A stretch of 64,000 nt of DNA. Origin: JAXGQE01 sp040766585. GTDB lineage: Bacteria > Bacillota > SLNR01. Position 1 is the stretch's first letter; every line of letters starts with the position of its first letter. The stretch covers positions 168,805 through 232,804 of the forward strand of contig JAXGQE010000004.1 in assembly GCA_040766585.1 (NCBI GenBank), given 5' to 3'. Positions 24,189-33,150 of the stretch are shown here, piece by piece. Position numbers and translations under genes: made by a program. Under the pieces are notes generated by a model, which was not told the origin of the DNA, did no database searches, and worked only from the letters and a program-made list of their open reading frames with translations.

Positions 24189-27100
24189 GAATAGGATGAA
24201 TCCAACATACTTTTCAGTGGATGAGGACCAGTGGGCAGCCACCGATCCGGGGCGAAACCTGGCAGTCACCGCAGGGGCAGGGTCTGGCAAAACCCGGGTG
24301 CTGACTACCCGGTACATTCGGCTGCTTATGGAGCATATGGATCTTTCACCGGATCAGATTGCTGCTGTTACATTTACAGAAAAAGCGGCTCTGGAAATGA
24401 AAGACCGGATACGAAAGTTGATGGAAAAGGAGATTCGTCAAGCTGAACACCGGGAAGCGATGCTGCGCTGGCAGAATTTCAGGGACCGGATCGGGACGGC
24501 GCCCATTGGAACGATGCATAGTTTCTGCAGTCGTCTGCTGAGGGAAAATTTTTACCGGATCGGTCTGGCACCGGACTTTCAGGTGCTGAACGACGGGGAG
24601 CAGAAAACGATACTGGCAGACTGCGCTGACGGAGCCCTGGATCGATTTTTATCGGACCCGCAGCACAAGGATGCTGTGAGAGAACTGGTGCAGATGGAAA
24701 GCGCCGATGGTTTGATCAATGGTACTCTTTCTGCGCTATTGAGGGCTTTGTATGGGAAAATGCGCGAACTGGGCATGGATGCCGCTGCTGCGAAAGAGGC
24801 TACCCGAAGAAAACATCCGGATGGAAATCTCAGTGGATTTGAGGAAGCGCTGTCTACTATGATCGTCATGCTGGATGAGGACTACCGGATATGGAAAAAC
24901 CGCTACAATCGACTGGACTTTTCCGATTTGGAGTTGCTGACGGTTCGTCTGCTTCAGGATCCGGATGTCCGTAGCCAGGTCCGGCAGCGCTATCGGTTTG
25001 TCATGATGGACGAGTTTCAGGATACCAACCCCCTGCAGAAAGAAATTCTGTACGGTCTGGTGGGGGATGGGCAAGGACTGGAAGACAATCGCCTCTTTGT
25101 TGTGGGGGATTCCAAACAGTCTATTTACGGGTTTCGGGGTACTGATTACCGGATCTTTACCCAGGTCTGTGCTGATATGGAGGAGGATGCGGTACGGTCT
25201 CTATCTGTGTGCTTTCGTAGCACAGAAACACTGATTCAGGCAGTCAACCACATTTTTTCTCAGCGCATGGATCCCTACGATCCGCTGCAGCCTTCTGCGG
25301 ATCACCGGGACCAGGGCGGTGATCCGGTGGAATTCATTGTCTGTCCAGCCCAACCCGGGGGAGATCCCCGCAGCAAAGCGGTGGGGGAACTGGCCAAGCT
25401 GCTCCAGAATGGCGATACAGACCATGAGTTGATTCAACGGCTGCGGGAATTGGATGCAATGGATTCAGTAACAGAAAACGATGATCTGGAAGCACAGGTG
25501 CTGGCTGCACGCATTCGCCAGTTGCACCGAAACGGGGTCCCCTATGGGGACATGGCCATACTTTTGCGGACGCGTTACCCTCTGCCAAACATTGAATTTG
25601 CTCTGCGCAGGGACCGGATTCCGTACTGCGTGCTGGGCGGTACCGGGTTTTCTCAACGACAGGAAATCAAGGATTTGCTGAATGTCTACAAAGCTGTGAC
25701 GGATTCGGAGGATGCAGTAGCCCGAATGGCAGCTCTCAGATCTCCCTTTTTTGCCCTGTCGGATCCGGATTTATTCTGCCTTGCACAGGCTCTGGATCAT
25801 GGAGACGACCCGGGCGATGGTGCATCGACTGAAGCAAAGATGGACTCCTCCAAAGAAAATTTTGTGGCGGAAGCCTGGTCAATCTTCAAATCCCTTCGCC
25901 AAAAATCGACAGCTGACAGTGCTTTGGGGATTCTGAAACGAATGGATCAGGAGCTTTTCTGCACAGAAATCCTGCTGGGGCAGGAAAACGGAGCTCAGAA
26001 GGTGAGAAATCTGGAACAGCTTATGGAAATGGCCGCAGAATTTGATGGGGCGCATTTGTTTCACCCGCGGCAGTTTCCTCGCTATCTGGCGGAGATGACC
26101 AACGGCCAGCGGGGAGGCAGCGAGGCGGCCCTGGATACTGAAGACAGCGATGCGGTAAAGATATTAACCATTCACGGAGCCAAAGGGTTGGAATTCGACA
26201 CAGTTTTGGTTCCGGGGGTTGGGCGCAGTTTGATTTCTGATTCCCGCAGTGACCCAAAGGCACTGTTCCATCCTCACTGGGGAATCACGGTGCAGGAGGC
26301 CGATGAAGAAAAATCGTCAGATTCCCTGTTCCGGACCGTGCTGACTGAACAGAAAGCAAAAGAGTTGGAAGAAGCGTTCCGTGTCATGTACGTGGCGGCT
26401 ACACGGGCCGAGAAGCGCTTAATTTTTGTAGGTACGGAAAAAAAGAGCTCCGCCGGGACTGATTCATTTCTGGATGTGTTGAAATCCGCTGCTGATGCGG
26501 ATCCGGTTTCATCGGCCTGGATGATTGAAAAGACAGCGGGCCAAGTGCTGGAAGATCGGGTCCAAGAAGACGATGAATCATGCAGTGCAGCTGACACTGT
26601 GTCTGTAGCACAGCAGATCCAGAATGCGGCGGATCGAATTGGATGGACCTGGCAGGGTCTTCTGCCGCTGCAGTCCAGCATCAGCCAATACCGGATGTTT
26701 CGGGAATGTCCTCGGCGGTATTATCTGTCAGCCCGGATGGGACTGCAGGGCTCGATGATCCCGAGCAGCCAACACACTCTGGATCAGCCAGAGGGAGGAG
26801 ACCCTCTGGATGCAGCATTGCGCGGAACCATGATCCATCAAATCATCTCATCGCTGGAAGAAGATCCGACCCGGACTGCCGAAGAGCTTCTGCACCGGCA
26901 GATCCAGTCGATGGAATGGGAAGGATCCTCGTATGATGTCAGTCGGGTGCTAGAGTCTCTTTTCGTCTACCTGAAACATTATGAGGCACTGCAGGCAGAT
27001 TTCAATCAGCTCTATGGCGGAACGATTGTGGAGCGTCTGTCGGAGTTTCCATTCCGGATCCCCCTGGAAAGAGGGGGTCCGGTGGTGCTGACCGGTGTGG

Positions 27101-27483
27101 TGGATCGATTGATTGCTGCAGAATCGAATGGTGAACTGACGGCTCATATTGTGGATTTCAAAACCAACCGCATTCGTTCTGAGGCCGATGTTCTGGCCGC
27201 TGTGGATGCCTATTATCCCCAGCTGCTTTTGTATCGACACGCTGTCATGCATCTGTATTCATACCGAGGGAAGAAGCCAACTCGCTGTCGATCTTCATTG
27301 TGGCTGCTGGATGTTGGGCGTTCCGTGGAGATGCCGGATGATCCCCAGCGGGAAAAAAGCCAATGGGATGATTGGAAAGAGGCCTTTATGTACATGGCGG
27401 GGCACAGCAGCATGAACGACTATCCACCGTGTTTGGGTTCATGGTGCGGGTACTGCATGCATCGGGGAGGCTGCCGACCGTAA
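24178..27483 (+). CDS. addA: ATP-dependent helicase/nuclease subunit A
   Basis: 1101 residues. UvrD-type helicase: Walker A TAGAGSGKTRVLTTRY, motif II MMDEFQDTNPLQ, motif III VVGDSKQSIYGFRG, TIHGAKGLEFDTVLVPGV, and YVAATRAEKRLIFVG. The C-terminal RecB-like nuclease has IVDFKTNRI and ends with the CGYCMHRGGC cluster. Together with AddB it resects DNA ends for RecA loading. ATG 24178 lies 9 bases after AAAGGGGG. Length agrees with the family (about 1200). Confidence 0.93.
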   Translation: MTAENRMNPTYFSVDEDQWAATDPGRNLAVTAGAGSGKTRVLTTRYIRLLMEHMDLSPDQIAAVTFTEKAALEMKDRIRKLMEKEIRQAEHREAMLRWQNFRDRIGTAPIGTMHSFCSRLLRENFYRIGLAPDFQVLNDGEQKTILADCADGALDRFLSDPQHKDAVRELVQMESADGLINGTLSALLRALYGKMRELGMDAAAAKEATRRKHPDGNLSGFEEALSTMIVMLDEDYRIWKNRYNRLDFSDLELLTVRLLQDPDVRSQVRQRYRFVMMDEFQDTNPLQKEILYGLVGDGQGLEDNRLFVVGDSKQSIYGFRGTDYRIFTQVCADMEEDAVRSLSVCFRSTETLIQAVNHIFSQRMDPYDPLQPSADHRDQGGDPVEFIVCPAQPGGDPRSKAVGELAKLLQNGDTDHELIQRLRELDAMDSVTENDDLEAQVLAARIRQLHRNGVPYGDMAILLRTRYPLPNIEFALRRDRIPYCVLGGTGFSQRQEIKDLLNVYKAVTDSEDAVARMAALRSPFFALSDPDLFCLAQALDHGDDPGDGASTEAKMDSSKENFVAEAWSIFKSLRQKSTADSALGILKRMDQELFCTEILLGQENGAQKVRNLEQLMEMAAEFDGAHLFHPRQFPRYLAEMTNGQRGGSEAALDTEDSDAVKILTIHGAKGLEFDTVLVPGVGRSLISDSRSDPKALFHPHWGITVQEADEEKSSDSLFRTVLTEQKAKELEEAFRVMYVAATRAEKRLIFVGTEKKSSAGTDSFLDVLKSAADADPVSSAWMIEKTAGQVLEDRVQEDDESCSAADTVSVAQQIQNAADRIGWTWQGLLPLQSSISQYRMFRECPRRYYLSARMGLQGSMIPSSQHTLDQPEGGDPLDAALRGTMIHQIISSLEEDPTRTAEELLHRQIQSMEWEGSSYDVSRVLESLFVYLKHYEALQADFNQLYGGTIVERLSEFPFRIPLERGGPVVLTGVVDRLIAAESNGELTAHIVDFKTNRIRSEADVLAAVDAYYPQLLLYRHAVMHLYSYRGKKPTRCRSSLWLLDVGRSVEMPDDPQREKSQWDDWKEAFMYMAGHSSMNDYPPCLGSWCGYCMHRGGCRP

Positions 27484-27510
27484 GAGCTTCCAGGAAGGAA
27501 ATGAGGAAAA

Positions 27511-27689
27511 GTGGTACAATATATATAGGGACCATCCCGTGTCAGTAAACGGGAAGCGTTGCAGCCTCCAGGAAAAAGCGGAAAACCTGACATGGAAAGG
27601 CTGCCGGTATGGGTATTGTGCATACTGCCGATGAAGCAGAGTTTAATTCTGCGAAAGAGGGTCCACTACGAACTCTTGGAGGTGGCGGC
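27511..27689 (+). other. Structured leader of unknown type before DUF5665 gene
   Basis: An extended -10 element (TGGTACAAT, 27511-27519) would start a leader of about 160 bases. It can form several hairpins: CCCGT/ACGGG (27536-27553), GCAGCCT pairing with AGGCTGC around an inner AGG/CCT (27562-27605), GGTAT/ATAC (about 27606-27630), and GCAGA/TCTGC (about 27636-27652). No known riboswitch consensus, T-box or SRP RNA motif was recognised. The ribosome-binding site TTGGAGGTGG for the DUF5665 gene lies at its end. Confidence 0.45.
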
Positions 27690-27980
27690 ATGGAAGAAGA
27701 AAGATCCCTGGATGAAAATACGGTATCCCGACTGGAAGAGTTTGCTCAGGGGATGGAGCGGGTTCGATTCCAAGAATATGTGGAGTATTCCACCAACATG
27801 AAAAAGCTGATCTGGACCAATTTTGTGGCTGGTTTGGCCCGAGGATTCGGGATGGCCATTGGTTTTTCCGTCCTGGCAGCAGCATTTGTCATGTTCCTGC
27901 GGCGGCTGGTTCTTTTGAATCTTCCGCTGATTCACGATTTTCTGGAAAACCTGCTGAACATGTCCACGGGAAGTTTTTGA
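27690..27980 (+). CDS. DUF5665 small membrane protein
   Basis: 96 residues. Acidic N-terminal part (MEEERSLDENTVSRLEEFAQGMERVRFQEY), then a Lys/Trp segment (NMKKLIWTNFVAGLARGFG) and one hydrophobic helix (AIGFSVLAAAFVMFLRRLV). The NFVAGLARGFG motif is characteristic of DUF5665. ATG 27690 is chosen from GGAGGTGG upstream; an in-frame ATG 81 bases earlier lies inside the structured leader. Function unknown. Confidence 0.8.
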   Translation: MEEERSLDENTVSRLEEFAQGMERVRFQEYVEYSTNMKKLIWTNFVAGLARGFGMAIGFSVLAAAFVMFLRRLVLLNLPLIHDFLENLLNMSTGSF

Positions 27981-27985
27981 CTTCC

Positions 27986-28021
27986 TTGACAAGCCGACCA
28001 AGTGCATTTATAATACAATTG
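27986..28021 (+). promoter_or_regulatory. Consensus promoter with PerR/Fur-like operator
   Basis: TTGACA (27986-27991), 17 bases, TATAAT (28009-28014): a perfect sigma-A promoter. TTATAAT-ACA-ATTGTAA (28008-28024) resembles a Per/Fur box, and TACAATTGTA is a perfect palindrome overlapping the -10. The downstream gene encodes a Fur-family repressor, so autoregulation is likely. Confidence 0.75.
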
Positions 28022-28082
28022 TAATTGGTCCAAAAATAAAATATTTGACAATGTATTACAGATTTGGAATGGAGGGGCATGA

Positions 28083-28517
28083 ATGGACGGATCCAAGATC
28101 AATGTGGAGGCATATTTGAAAGAACACGGTATCAAGCCTTCATACCAGCGTATCCGCATTTTCGAGTATTTGATCAAGCATCAGAATCATCCCAATGTGG
28201 ATGCGATTTACCGGGAACTGTCCCAGGACATTCCGACACTGTCGCGGACAACGGTCTACAATACCATGAAATTATTTATGGAGAAGAAAATTGTCCAGAT
28301 GATCACCATCGAAGATACCGAAACACGCTTCGACGCCGCTATGGATGCTCACGGCCACTTTAAGTGTACCGTATGCGGCAGGATTTTCGATGTCCATGTG
28401 GATTTGTCCGGAATGAAGGTGGACGACCTCAATGAATTTCGGGTGGATGAAACCCACCTCTATTTTAAGGGAGTCTGCGACGACTGTTTCGAAGAGAAAA
28501 ATAAAGAATACAATTGA
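28083..28517 (+). CDS. Fur/PerR-family transcriptional repressor
   Basis: 144 residues. Winged helix with RIRIFEYLIKHQNHPNVDAIYREL and LSRTTVYNTMKLFMEK (recognition helix), then the metal-sensing region TETRFDAAMDAHGHFKC and a structural zinc site CTVCG ... CDDC. The spacing and the PerR-like operator favour a peroxide or iron sensor of PerR type, but sequence alone cannot separate Fur, PerR and Zur. ATG 28083 follows GGAGGGG. Expressed alone from a consensus promoter. Confidence 0.88.
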   Translation: MDGSKINVEAYLKEHGIKPSYQRIRIFEYLIKHQNHPNVDAIYRELSQDIPTLSRTTVYNTMKLFMEKKIVQMITIEDTETRFDAAMDAHGHFKCTVCGRIFDVHVDLSGMKVDDLNEFRVDETHLYFKGVCDDCFEEKNKEYN

Positions 28518-28567
28518 TGGATGGTTGTTTCATTGCATGAGGGATAACCTTGTTCTGTTTTTCAGTC

Positions 28568-28600
28568 GATCTGCCGGCACGATTCGGCAGGTCATTTTAT
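28568..28600 (+). terminator. Terminator after Fur-family gene
   Basis: GATCTGCCG pairs with CGGCAGGTC (one G-T pair), 8-base loop, followed by a T-rich stretch interrupted by A. Confidence 0.6.
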
Positions 28601-28631
28601 TTTCCATTTAGCGGATTCTTTGACTGTTTTC

Positions 28632-28660
28632 TTGAAGTGGAGGGAAAATCGTGGTAGTAT
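28632..28660 (+). promoter_or_regulatory. Promoter of TVP38-family gene
   Basis: TTGAAG (28632-28637), 17 bases, TAGTAT (28655-28660). Confidence 0.6.
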
Positions 28661-28738
28661 AAAAGGAAAGTTGTCTGATTTTTCTTGAAAATGTCTTCAA
28701 CAAACAGGGAAGCCATCCCGAGTATCGGAGTGAAGACC

Positions 28739-29422
28739 ATGAAATTTCCATCGCAGCCGATGCGGGCAGCACTTGCCGTCGTTATGGTGATTGCACTGGC
28801 GGTATTTCTCCCAGAACTGAAAAATTCAAATCCGATGGATTGGATGATGATACTTCCAGCCTCCCCCGGGATGGCCGGTATGGTTCTCTTTTTGCTTTTC
28901 TGCATAAAATCGATTGTTCTGATTATTCCAGCCACACTGCTTTATCTGGCCGCCGGCCTTGTTTTTCCTCCCATGACGGCGGTAGTGTTTACCGCATTCT
29001 GTCTGGTGGTGGAGATGACCATTGGCTATTATTTCGGCCAGCAGCTGGGGGAAAATCGCATCGAAGCGTTTTTATCCCGGTATCGGTTGGCCGGGCGCGT
29101 CACGGAATACATTCGGGGGAACAGCTTTCTCAGTGTACTGGCTGTCCGGCTGATTCCCGGGACGCCACCGGACCTGGTGAGCATGCTCCTGGGAGCCGCC
29201 CGGATTGATTATCCGGAATTTCTGACTGCGTCCATTCTGGGGCTGATGCCGGCCATGGTATCCGTGATCCTGATCGGAAGTGCCCTGGTCCAGCCCAACT
29301 CCGGGGCGTCTGCCGCTATGGTTGCCATTAGCGCCGTTTTGATGGGGGGAGCATTGATTATCGGCAGGTATCTGATCAACGATTACCGCCTGCAGGAGCA
29401 GGTTGAGGAATCTTCCGGCTAG
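28739..29422 (+). CDS. TVP38/TMEM64 (DedA-related) membrane protein
   Basis: 227 residues with about six hydrophobic segments. The SNARE-associated core is clear: VFPPMTAVVFTAFCLVVEMTIGYYFG, RYRLAGRVTEYIRGNSFLSV, RLIPGTPPDLVSMLLGAARI. The R-x-x-PG-x-P re-entrant motif is typical of the VTT domain, linked in other organisms to lipid scrambling. ATG 28739 follows GGAGTG by 8 bases; a TTG/ATG pair 50 bases upstream lacks a ribosome-binding site. Confidence 0.85.
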   Translation: MKFPSQPMRAALAVVMVIALAVFLPELKNSNPMDWMMILPASPGMAGMVLFLLFCIKSIVLIIPATLLYLAAGLVFPPMTAVVFTAFCLVVEMTIGYYFGQQLGENRIEAFLSRYRLAGRVTEYIRGNSFLSVLAVRLIPGTPPDLVSMLLGAARIDYPEFLTASILGLMPAMVSVILIGSALVQPNSGASAAMVAISAVLMGGALIIGRYLINDYRLQEQVEESSG

Positions 29423-29443
29423 GCTGGATTTCACAATGGATAA

Positions 29444-29472
29444 TTGACACTCCGGCGGATGTGATGTAGAAT
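29444..29472 (+). promoter_or_regulatory. Promoter of T-box leuS transcript
   Basis: TTGACA (29444-29449), 17-base spacer, TAGAAT (29467-29472). Confidence 0.82.
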
Positions 29473-29479
29473 ATCTATA

Positions 29480-29706
29480 TATTTCATACGGTTGATGATC
29501 GGAAGCAGTAGGAGCTGACTTCGGCTCAGAGAGCCGCCGGATGGTGCAAGGCGGTACGGAGCGGTTCTGAACTCGTCCGGGAGGCATGGCTGGATAAACC
29601 GGCTGCGGATAACCTCGTTATCGGTTCTGAAGTGGGCTGGCAGTCAGCCAATCAGGGTGGTACCGCGGAAGAATACTTTCGTCCCTTACGGATGAAAGTT
29701 TTTTTG
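29480..29706 (+). promoter_or_regulatory. T-box leader, leucine (CUC) specifier
   Basis: The T-box sequence AGGGTGGTACCGCG is at 29654-29667 and stem I shows the GGTGCAAG distal element (29544-29551). After GAA the likely specifier codon is CTC (29573-29575), a leucine codon, fitting the gene downstream. The terminator is ACTTTCGTCC (29675-29684) with GGATGAAAGT (29690-29699) and eight T. Uncharged tRNA-Leu(GAG) would bind here and allow read-through into leuS. Confidence 0.93.
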
Positions 29707-29729
29707 ATTAGAGAATGGGGGAATAATTG

Positions 29730-32201
29730 ATGGAAGAACGCTATCCTTTTGAGGAATGTGAATCCAAATGGCAGAAAATATGGAAAGAGAACGGACAGTA
29801 CACTACCTACGACCATATGGACCGGCCCAAATACTACTGTCTGGAGATGTTTCCTTATCCATCCGGTAAAATGCACATGGGACATGTGCGCAACTACTCC
29901 ATGGGGGATGTGGTGGCTCGTTTTAAAACCATGAAAGGATTCAATGTCCTGCATCCCATGGGATGGGACGCATTCGGGCTTCCGGCAGAGAATGCTGCCA
30001 TCGAACGGGGCATTCATCCGGCAGATTGGACCCAGAACAACACAGCCGCCATGCGGGAACAGATGGAACAGCTGGGCTTTAGCTATGACTGGGACCGGGA
30101 AGTGACTTCCTGTCTGCCCGACTATTACCGCTGGACCCAGTGGCTGTTTCTTCTGATGTACAAACGGGGACTGGCGTACAAGAAAAAAGCAGCTGTCAAC
30201 TGGTGCCCGGACTGTGCCACGGTGCTGGCCAATGAGCAGGTGGTCAAAGACAACCGGTGCTGGCGGTGCGATGCTGAAGTGACCCAGAAAGAACTGGAAC
30301 AATGGTTCTTCAAAATCACCGATTATGCCCAGCGGCTGCTGGATGATCTCAGTCTCCTCCAGGGATGGCCGGAACGGGTACGGGTCATGCAGGAAAACTG
30401 GATCGGCCGCAGCGAGGGTTTGCGGATGCGTTTCCCCATTGTGGGCAAGAATGCCTCCATTGAAGTGTTTACTACACGACCGGATACGATTTTCGGTGCC
30501 ACCTATATGGTGCTGTCACCGGAGCATCCTCTGGTGGATGATCTGACTGCCGGTACTTCGTATGAAGGGGCTATCCGGGCATTTCAGGAGCGCATGAAGC
30601 GCATGGATGATATCGACCGCACTGCGGCTGATAAACAAAAGGAAGGTGTGTTTACCGGCACCTATGCTCTGAACCCGGCTACCGGGGAAGAAATTCCTGT
30701 GTGGATTGCCGATTATGTATTGATGCAGTACGGGACAGGAGCCATTATGGGGGTGCCGGCCCACGATCAGAGGGATTTTGATTTTGCCCGGGCCTACGAT
30801 CTGCCCATTCGGGTAGTGATTCAGCCAGAAGGAGAAGAACTGGTGGCAGACCGGATGACAGAGGCTTACGCCGGAGACGGATTGCTGGTTCGATCCGGAG
30901 AATTTGACGGGATGACTGTGGACGAAGGAATTGCAGCCATTGGCAAGGCATTCGGTGCCGACGGCAGCGGCCAGCTGGAGGTCAATTACCGGCTGCGGGA
31001 CTGGCTCATATCCCGCCAGCGGTACTGGGGCGCACCGATTCCCATCATATATTGTGATCACTGCGGAACAGTGCCGGTACCGGAGGAGGATTTGCCGGTG
31101 GTACTGCCCAGGGATGTGGAGTTCCGAGTCAAGGGGGGCTCTCCCTTGAGCAAAGTGGACAGCTTTGTCAATGTACCCTGTCCGGTCTGCGGGAAAGCGG
31201 CCCGCAGAGAGACTGATACCATGGATACCTTTGTCTGTTCTTCCTGGTACTATATTCGCTATGGCGATCCCAAAAACGATCAGGAAGCGTTTTCTACAGA
31301 AAAGGCGGAATACTGGATGCCGGTGGATCAGTATATTGGGGGAATTGAACATGCTGTGCTGCATCTTCTCTATTCCCGTTTTTTCACAAAAGTACTGGCA
31401 GATGCCGGGCTGTTGAATGTCCAGGAACCGTTTACCAACCTGCTGACTCAGGGGATGGTGGTGAAAGACGGAGCCAAGATGTCCAAATCCAAAGGGAATG
31501 TGGTCAGCCCGGAACACATCGTTGCCCAGTACGGAGCCGATGCAGCCCGCTTGTTTATCCTCTTTGCGGCACCGCCAGAACGGGATCTGGAATGGAGCGA
31601 CCAGGGTATTGAGGGATCGTCCCGCTTCCTGCACCGTGTCTGGCGTCTGGTGCGAAGCCTGATACCGGTCCTGGATGAATCTGTCGACCGCCCGGCTGGG
31701 GAAGAGGATCTGGAAATGAGGCGGGTGATACACCGGACCATCCAGAAAGTGACTCATGATGTGGATGATCGTTTCAATTTTAATACGGCCATCAGCGCCA
31801 TTATGGAAATGGTCAATGCCATGTATCATTATAGGGATCAGCAGGAGAATCTCCATCCGGGCATTGTCCGGGAAGGGGTTGAAATGCTGCTTTTGCTCTT
31901 GTCTCCTTTTGCTCCTCATCTGACCGAAGAGTTGTGGATGCAGCTGGGTCATACTGGAAGCATCCATTCGCAAAGCTGGCCGGAATATGAAGAAGAAGTC
32001 ATCACTCAGGATGAAGTGGAAGTGGTGGTCCAGATCAACGGCAAGGTTCGGGATAGAATTCAGATCCGTGTGGAAGCCAATGAGGAAGAAGTGCTGGCAG
32101 CTGCATTAAGCGCGCAGAAGGTGCAGCCCTATGTGGAAGGGAAAAAACAAGTGAAAACCGTGTATGTCCCCGGAAAACTCATTAATATCGTCGTGCGTTA
32201 A
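29730..32201 (+). CDS. leuS: Leucine-tRNA ligase
   Basis: 823 residues, normal for bacterial LeuRS. Class I signatures: YPSGKMHMGHVRNY (HIGH region), MSKSKGNVVSPE (KMSKS). The editing domain is recognisable from TTRPDTIFGATY to GTGAIMGVPAHDQRD. Zinc-type Cys pairs occur in WCPDC and CDHCG. ATG 29730 follows GGGGGAA; the adjacent upstream TTG is less likely. Regulated by the T-box in front of it and ended by a strong hairpin. Confidence 0.97.
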   Translation: MEERYPFEECESKWQKIWKENGQYTTYDHMDRPKYYCLEMFPYPSGKMHMGHVRNYSMGDVVARFKTMKGFNVLHPMGWDAFGLPAENAAIERGIHPADWTQNNTAAMREQMEQLGFSYDWDREVTSCLPDYYRWTQWLFLLMYKRGLAYKKKAAVNWCPDCATVLANEQVVKDNRCWRCDAEVTQKELEQWFFKITDYAQRLLDDLSLLQGWPERVRVMQENWIGRSEGLRMRFPIVGKNASIEVFTTRPDTIFGATYMVLSPEHPLVDDLTAGTSYEGAIRAFQERMKRMDDIDRTAADKQKEGVFTGTYALNPATGEEIPVWIADYVLMQYGTGAIMGVPAHDQRDFDFARAYDLPIRVVIQPEGEELVADRMTEAYAGDGLLVRSGEFDGMTVDEGIAAIGKAFGADGSGQLEVNYRLRDWLISRQRYWGAPIPIIYCDHCGTVPVPEEDLPVVLPRDVEFRVKGGSPLSKVDSFVNVPCPVCGKAARRETDTMDTFVCSSWYYIRYGDPKNDQEAFSTEKAEYWMPVDQYIGGIEHAVLHLLYSRFFTKVLADAGLLNVQEPFTNLLTQGMVVKDGAKMSKSKGNVVSPEHIVAQYGADAARLFILFAAPPERDLEWSDQGIEGSSRFLHRVWRLVRSLIPVLDESVDRPAGEEDLEMRRVIHRTIQKVTHDVDDRFNFNTAISAIMEMVNAMYHYRDQQENLHPGIVREGVEMLLLLLSPFAPHLTEELWMQLGHTGSIHSQSWPEYEEEVITQDEVEVVVQINGKVRDRIQIRVEANEEEVLAAALSAQKVQPYVEGKKQVKTVYVPGKLINIVVR

Positions 32202-32212
32202 AGGGTACTGTC

Positions 32213-32240
32213 ACACCGGGAGGAAACTCCCGGTGTTTTT
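32213..32240 (+). terminator. Terminator after leuS
   Basis: ACACCGGGAG, loop GAAA, CTCCCGGTGT, then TTTT. Ten perfect base pairs. Confidence 0.92.
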
Positions 32241-32285
32241 ACTGTATGGATCGTGCCTGGGGTGTGAATGCAGGAGGTGGGTCGG

Positions 32286-33047
32286 ATGAACCGATTGGAC
32301 ACAGTCTGGTATACCCTTTTTATGGCAGCCATTCTTCTGGTCTGGTTCTGGTTTCTGTGGAGCCGGGTTCGGGGCAGCCATTTGTGGCTGCAGTCAGGGA
32401 TTGTTCTTCTGACAGCGATTGCTTTTTCTCAGCTTCCCGTTTGGCTGGCTCGCTGGTTTCCGCTTTTGGGGGGACTGAACCACAGCCTTCCGTTTTTATC
32501 TCTGACGCTCCTGATTGTAGGGGCCGGTATCGGCGGCTGGATTGTTTTGAGGATGAAACCTTCATCATGGCCGGATCCGTTTTGGACAGCGACCACAGCC
32601 GCCTCAGCCTGGGCGCTGGGCAGGATGGTGCTGGCATTTCCGGTGTACTGGGGAGGCGGTGTATCTTCGTTCTGGCTGGTACGGGCATATTTTTTGGATC
32701 TGGTATTGTTTTCTGCCGGCGGATTTATGGTTCTGCTGATGCCTTGGGGCATGCTGAAAAACCGACCGCCCATGCGGACCGGAAGGATGATGATCGCTGC
32801 AGGGACTGTGGCGGGGATGCTGCTGGGAGCAGAATTTCTGTTTCTGCAGTCTTTGAGCGGAGGTACCCTGGGGTTGGTGATGCTGGTGGTCGGAGGATTC
32901 CTCTCATTGGCCGGGGTGGCTGTGGGGATGATCCTGACGGCGGCTCATCGGAACATTCCCGGGACTTACCTGGGAACCGGAGGAACTTTTTTATGGTTTC
33001 TGGTGATCATTCTGTGGGGGTTGCTGGGGGCTCCTTGGTTTCCGTAA
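32286..33047 (+). CDS. Integral membrane protein of unknown family
   Basis: 253 residues, mostly hydrophobic, with about seven membrane helices (first: TVWYTLFMAAILLVWFWFLW). Charged residues are few and there is no soluble domain. No family motif was recognised. AGGAGGTG sits 6 bases before ATG 32286, so it is certainly translated. It precedes comEA by about 100 bases and could share its transcript, but I see no functional link. Confidence 0.7.
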   Translation: MNRLDTVWYTLFMAAILLVWFWFLWSRVRGSHLWLQSGIVLLTAIAFSQLPVWLARWFPLLGGLNHSLPFLSLTLLIVGAGIGGWIVLRMKPSSWPDPFWTATTAASAWALGRMVLAFPVYWGGGVSSFWLVRAYFLDLVLFSAGGFMVLLMPWGMLKNRPPMRTGRMMIAAGTVAGMLLGAEFLFLQSLSGGTLGLVMLVVGGFLSLAGVAVGMILTAAHRNIPGTYLGTGGTFLWFLVIILWGLLGAPWFP

Positions 33048-33150
33048 TGGATTTTTCCGGATCTTTGGTTTGAGAAAGGAATCCTCTTTTACGGTGTAGA
33101 ACTAAAGGACAGACACGAACATGACCCGAAAATGCGGGAGGATATCATCG

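Noticed and set aside
27511..27689. SRP RNA, c-di-GMP, ZTP or cobalamin riboswitch before DUF5665
   Set aside because: Fragments such as GTGTCAG or GGGAAGC look similar, but the full consensus of none of these RNAs is present.
30516..31973. Long open frame on the minus strand opposite leuS (485 codons)
   Set aside because: Lies entirely antisense to leuS, has no ribosome-binding site and no recognisable protein motif; a by-product of codon use in leuS.
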